A stretch of DNA of 53,331 bases from Clostridia bacterium (lineage in GTDB: Bacteria > Bacillota > Clostridia > Christensenellales > CAG-138). The stretch lies in assembly GCA_017438865.1 (NCBI GenBank), contig JAFRUN010000062.1, positions 1 to 53,331 of the forward strand, in the 5' to 3' direction. Below the pieces are notes generated by a model. It worked only from the letters and a program-made list of their open reading frames with translations. It searched no databases and was not told the origin of the DNA. A program made the position numbers and the translations under genes. Of this stretch, positions 50,850 through 53,331 are shown in pieces; position 1 is the first letter of the stretch; every line of letters starts with the position of its first letter.

Positions 50850-50877
50850 ATTATAACATGAAAAAAAGAAAAAACAA
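50850..50877 (-). promoter_or_regulatory. Promoter of the GT4-plsC pair
   Basis: Minus strand TTGTTT (50877-50872), 16-nt spacer, perfect TATAAT (50855-50850), about 34 nt before the GT4 start. It lies within the 121-nt gap to the DNA glycosylase gene; no strong terminator is seen in that gap. Confidence 0.65.
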
Positions 50878-50936
50878 CTCGGAAACGGGTTTTGGCGCCG
50901 AAACGGCAGGAAATATATTTTTTTCGAAATGAACGG

Positions 50937-51428
50937 TCAGACGCTGCGGATCGCGCGCCATGCGTCGACAAGACGGTCGAAGGACCACGCCGCGTTCGCC
51001 GGGCTGGTGGAGGGGAGGACGGCCGCCTCGCGTAAAAGAACGGGCAGAATGTAACGGCGATAGCACTCGAACGACTGCTTTCCGTTGCAGAAGATCGCGG
51101 CGATACCGGCGGCGTTCAGGATCACGGAAAGGTCGTTCGGCACGACGTCGCGGATCGTGCTGTCGGCGCTTCCTTCAATGGTGCAGCGCCCGATGCTGTC
51201 CCAGAGCGCGATTTTGTTCCGTTCGAGGAACGCGCGTTTTTCGGGGATCGTCACGGGCGTTTCTTCGCCGAACACGGCGGCGACGACGCGCCAGAAGCGG
51301 TTTTGCGGGTGCCCGTAAAAGAACATCTGTTCCCGCGATTTCACCGAGGGAAAGCTGCCGAGGATGAGGATATGCGAATCCGGCCGGTAAAACGGCGGGA
51401 TGGGGTGGACGATCTCCGTTCGCTGCAT
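50937..51428 (-). CDS. DNA-deoxyinosine / mismatch-type DNA glycosylase
   Basis: A 163-residue glycosylase of the uracil-DNA glycosylase superfamily, most like the hypoxanthine (deoxyinosine) type. Evidence: HILILGSFPSVKSREQMFFYG, GHPQNRFWRVVAAVFGE, and IALWDSIGRCTIEGSADSTI followed by VVPNDLSVIL; a conserved NGK loop and LPSTSPANA complete the fold. It removes deaminated bases at the start of base-excision repair. A much longer frame upstream is antisense to the next gene and is rejected. The ATG at 51428 lies 6 nt after a -10 element with no ribosome site, so the mRNA looks leaderless. Confidence 0.85.
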   Translation of the reverse strand: MQRTEIVHPIPPFYRPDSHILILGSFPSVKSREQMFFYGHPQNRFWRVVAAVFGEETPVTIPEKRAFLERNKIALWDSIGRCTIEGSADSTIRDVVPNDLSVILNAAGIAAIFCNGKQSFECYRRYILPVLLREAAVLPSTSPANAAWSFDRLVDAWRAIRSV

Positions 51429-51434
51429 ACCGGA

Positions 51435-51463
51435 ATGATACCATAAAACACGACCGACGGCAA
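51435..51463 (-). promoter_or_regulatory. Promoter for a leaderless transcript of the DNA glycosylase gene
   Basis: Minus strand TTGCCG (51463-51458), 17-nt spacer, TATCAT with upstream TGG (51440-51435). The ATG begins exactly 6 nt after the -10, the same geometry as the flippase gene promoter at 40053. Confidence 0.72.
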
Positions 51464-51576
51464 CAGATTTCCGCAAACGGACCGGCGGACGCCCCGCGGG
51501 ACGCGCCGGCTCCGGGCAGGAAGCGTTTCCGGCGCGGGAAATCGGTCGAAACAGCCGGTAAAAATGCGGTTCGATA

Positions 51577-51605
51577 TGGACAGCGGAAAAAGGATGTGGT
51601 AAAAT
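51577..51605 (+). promoter_or_regulatory. Promoter of the secreted metalloprotease gene
   Basis: TGGACA (51577-51582), 17-nt spacer, TAAAAT (51600-51605) with TGTGG before it. The leader of about 60 nt contains an inverted repeat TCAGAA (51635-51640), 5-nt loop, TTCTGA (51646-51651), and an AAAGGAGC ribosome site. Confidence 0.75.
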
Positions 51606-51671
51606 CAATTCGATGCGGTTCAATACCTGCAAAATCAGAACATGATTCTGAAAACGGGAAAGGAGCTTCCA

Positions 51672-53331
51672 ATGAAGGTATTCAGATCCATGCTGTCCGT
51701 GCTGCTCGCGCTTTGCCTCGTCCTGATGCTTGCGCCTGCGTCCGTCGCGGAAACCTCGCCGCAGCCGTCGAATCAGCGCGGCGTCAACAACACCGTTATC
51801 ATCGACACCGATCCGGCCGGCGGCTACGAGGGCGACTACGTCGTGATCTACAATCCGTCGACGTCCGCTTCGGCGTCCTATTCCACCGGCAATATGTCCG
51901 GGCTGATCGAAACGTCCGTAACGCCGGTCGTCCGTCCGTCCGCGGGGATTCTGGGGGCGGATCCGGACAAGCCGTTCTTTAAGATCGACGTCGACAGCAT
52001 GCTCAGCGAATCGGCCGACCCGAACGCGGTCAATCCCGTGCCCGTCACCAGTCTGTCTTTCAACGTCGGCGACACGCATACCTTCAACATCAACTCGTCC
52101 TATTCTCCGACAGGCAACCAGAGCGTAGAGTTCAAATGCCTCTATGTCGGTCAGCATTGCTATATCTGGACGCCGACCTCCACCGCGTCTAACGTCTACC
52201 CGCTGGATCAGATCGATTCGAGCTTTGCGCAGATTGCCGCGCAGGAGTTCGACAGCAAGTTTGCGCTCATGCAGTCTTCCTTCGGCAACCACACCAACGG
52301 TTCGAACGGCGACGGCAAGATCCACATGCTGTATTACAACATCGATGAAGGATGGAACGGTACCGGCGGCTATATTGCCGGCTTCTTCTGGGGGACGGAC
52401 CTTTCCAGGAACGGTCTGCCCCTGCTGAATATCGACACCTATCCCGGCGTCTATTATCAGAATCCGAACAGCGGCTATGAATACAAGCGGATGGACGATA
52501 CCTACAACACCATGGTGCACGAGTATCAGCATCTGATCAACTACTCCAACACCTCCGGCATGAACAGCTGGCTCAACGAGTGCTTCTCCGCGGCGGCGGA
52601 GGAGATCTGCTATCCCGGCAGCTCCGTCGTCAGCCGCATCCAGTCCTGGGAGGACTATTACTATTCCTCCGGCAACGACTGGCTGAATCCGCCGAAGGAA
52701 TTCGCATACAATCCCGATTTCGACCTCCATAAGGGATATTCCATGTATAAATGGGACAATAACCTCAGCGACATCCTTGCGCTGTACGCGCAGGTATCGC
52801 TCTTTGCGCAGTATCTGTTCACCCGGTTCGGCAATCCGATCTATAAAGAAATCTCAAGCAAATGGTCCTACGGCAACGAGGCCTCGGCGATCACAAGGGG
52901 TACCGGCGTGAACTGCGAGGATCTCGTCCGGGATTTCCGTGTGGCGGTCACAGCCAACGCGACGCAGGACCAGTATGGCGGCGTCTACGGCTTCAAGGCC
53001 CAGAACGGCTACAATCCTGCGCAATACCACAACGTGCAGAACCCCTACGATCTGCTCTCGCCGGTCATCTTCACCGGCACGACCTGTTCGATCAAGGGCG
53101 GCGGCGCCATCACCGTCAAACCGGTCAACGGCGTTTACAATCCGCCGTCCGGCGCCAATTCCGGTCTGAAATACATCGGCATCAAGCTCTCCTCGCACGA
53201 GCACAGCTACGGCGCGTGGACGACGAACAACAACGGTACGCACAGCCGCACCTGTTCCTCCTGCAGCGACGTTCAGACCGAGAACTGCACCTATACCGAC
53301 GTCGTCACGCCGCCGACCGTGACCGAGCAGG
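51672..53331 (+). CDS. Secreted HExxH metalloprotease (3' end outside window)
   Basis: The frame is open to the window end, 553 codons so far. A signal peptide (MLSVLLALCLVLMLAPASVA) ends near residue 27. The catalytic motif is HEYQHLIN with His283, Glu284 and His287, followed about 15-20 residues later by SWLNECFSAAAEEICY, which supplies a third ligand Glu as in gluzincin-type M30-like peptidases (usually WLNEGLAE). Near the visible end a HEHSYGAWTTNNNGTHSRTC module with CSSC starts, the same His/CxxC repeat type seen in the secreted protein at 43627. The preceding ribosome site AAAGGAGC is good. It is likely a surface or secreted protease; the substrate is unknown. Confidence 0.85.
   Translation, partial: MKVFRSMLSVLLALCLVLMLAPASVAETSPQPSNQRGVNNTVIIDTDPAGGYEGDYVVIYNPSTSASASYSTGNMSGLIETSVTPVVRPSAGILGADPDKPFFKIDVDSMLSESADPNAVNPVPVTSLSFNVGDTHTFNINSSYSPTGNQSVEFKCLYVGQHCYIWTPTSTASNVYPLDQIDSSFAQIAAQEFDSKFALMQSSFGNHTNGSNGDGKIHMLYYNIDEGWNGTGGYIAGFFWGTDLSRNGLPLLNIDTYPGVYYQNPNSGYEYKRMDDTYNTMVHEYQHLINYSNTSGMNSWLNECFSAAAEEICYPGSSVVSRIQSWEDYYYSSGNDWLNPPKEFAYNPDFDLHKGYSMYKWDNNLSDILALYAQVSLFAQYLFTRFGNPIYKEISSKWSYGNEASAITRGTGVNCEDLVRDFRVAVTANATQDQYGGVYGFKAQNGYNPAQYHNVQNPYDLLSPVIFTGTTCSIKGGGAITVKPVNGVYNPPSGANSGLKYIGIKLSSHEHSYGAWTTNNNGTHSRTCSSCSDVQTENCTYTDVVTPPTVTEQ

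Noticed and set aside
51429-52730. Upstream extension of the DNA glycosylase frame to 597 residues
   Set aside because: The added part is antisense to the metalloprotease gene and has no similarity; the short form starts where the family begins and has its own promoter.

Overview
The window looks like a chromosomal segment of a fairly GC-rich, Gram-positive-type member of Clostridia (Bacillota). Several things point there: the conserved yicC-remA-gmk-rpoZ-priA and def-fmt-rsmB-rlmN-prpC-prkC-rsgA-rpe gene orders, a DUF4364-pcrA-ligA operon, a PyrR attenuator in front of pyrR-uraA, a yabM/yabN-like flippase-MazG pair beside an HU gene, strong AGGAGG ribosome binding sites, and sigma-A promoters that almost all have 17-nt spacers. 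An uncultured gut lineage related to Oscillospirales or Christensenellales is plausible but not shown. There are 50 protein genes (two cut by the window edges), densely packed, with no tRNA, rRNA, CRISPR array or insertion sequence that I can see. No gene-free stretch exceeds about 260 bases.

Layout. 1-2323: end of rpoD, trpS and a short-chain dehydrogenase. 2347-5735: an accessory island encoding what looks like a ribosomally made, modified peptide (RiPP). It has its own strong promoter, a 41-residue precursor with three cysteines, two tandem paralogous radical SAM/SPASM maturases, a PqqD-like peptide-binding protein and a terminator. 5739-9990 (minus): a GT2/GtrA protein, a phosphodiester-glycosidase-like membrane protein, a small membrane protein and an M18 aminopeptidase. 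10217-13602 (plus): an LCP-family cell-wall ligase, then a self-contained operon of an unknown small protein, an ArsR-DUF2087 regulator and a C39-peptidase-like protein behind an ATCGAAA operator. 13642-21333 (minus): translation, cell-wall signalling and ribosome-assembly operon. 21590-22648 (plus): an XRE/LiaF-like membrane regulator preceded by four tandem repeats with an exact 32-nt period. 22703-30648 (minus): yicC to priA, then a heterodimeric ABC exporter. 30732-36410 (minus): DUF4364, pcrA, ligA and an AIR-synthase-like enzyme. 36519-38831 (plus): PyrR-regulated pyrR-uraA. 38875-45281 (plus): M14 peptidase, lipid flippase, mazG, HU and a secreted protein. 45287-51428 (minus): galactose-type operon (galM-galK-MFS), GT4-plsC lipid genes and a deoxyinosine-type DNA glycosylase. 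51672 to the end (plus): a secreted HExxH metalloprotease, cut off by the window end.

Most promising for something undescribed: the twin-maturase RiPP island (2347-5735), with a possible coupling ORF between precursor and first maturase; the 32-nt-period repeat array in the 5' leader of the XRE/LiaF gene (21421-21548); two genes that appear to be transcribed as leaderless mRNAs with identical promoter geometry (40088 plus, 51428 minus); and the ArsR-DUF2087/C39-like operon (12102-13602). All functional statements rest on reading motifs and gene context by eye. No database search was run, and identities given as approximate were not computed.
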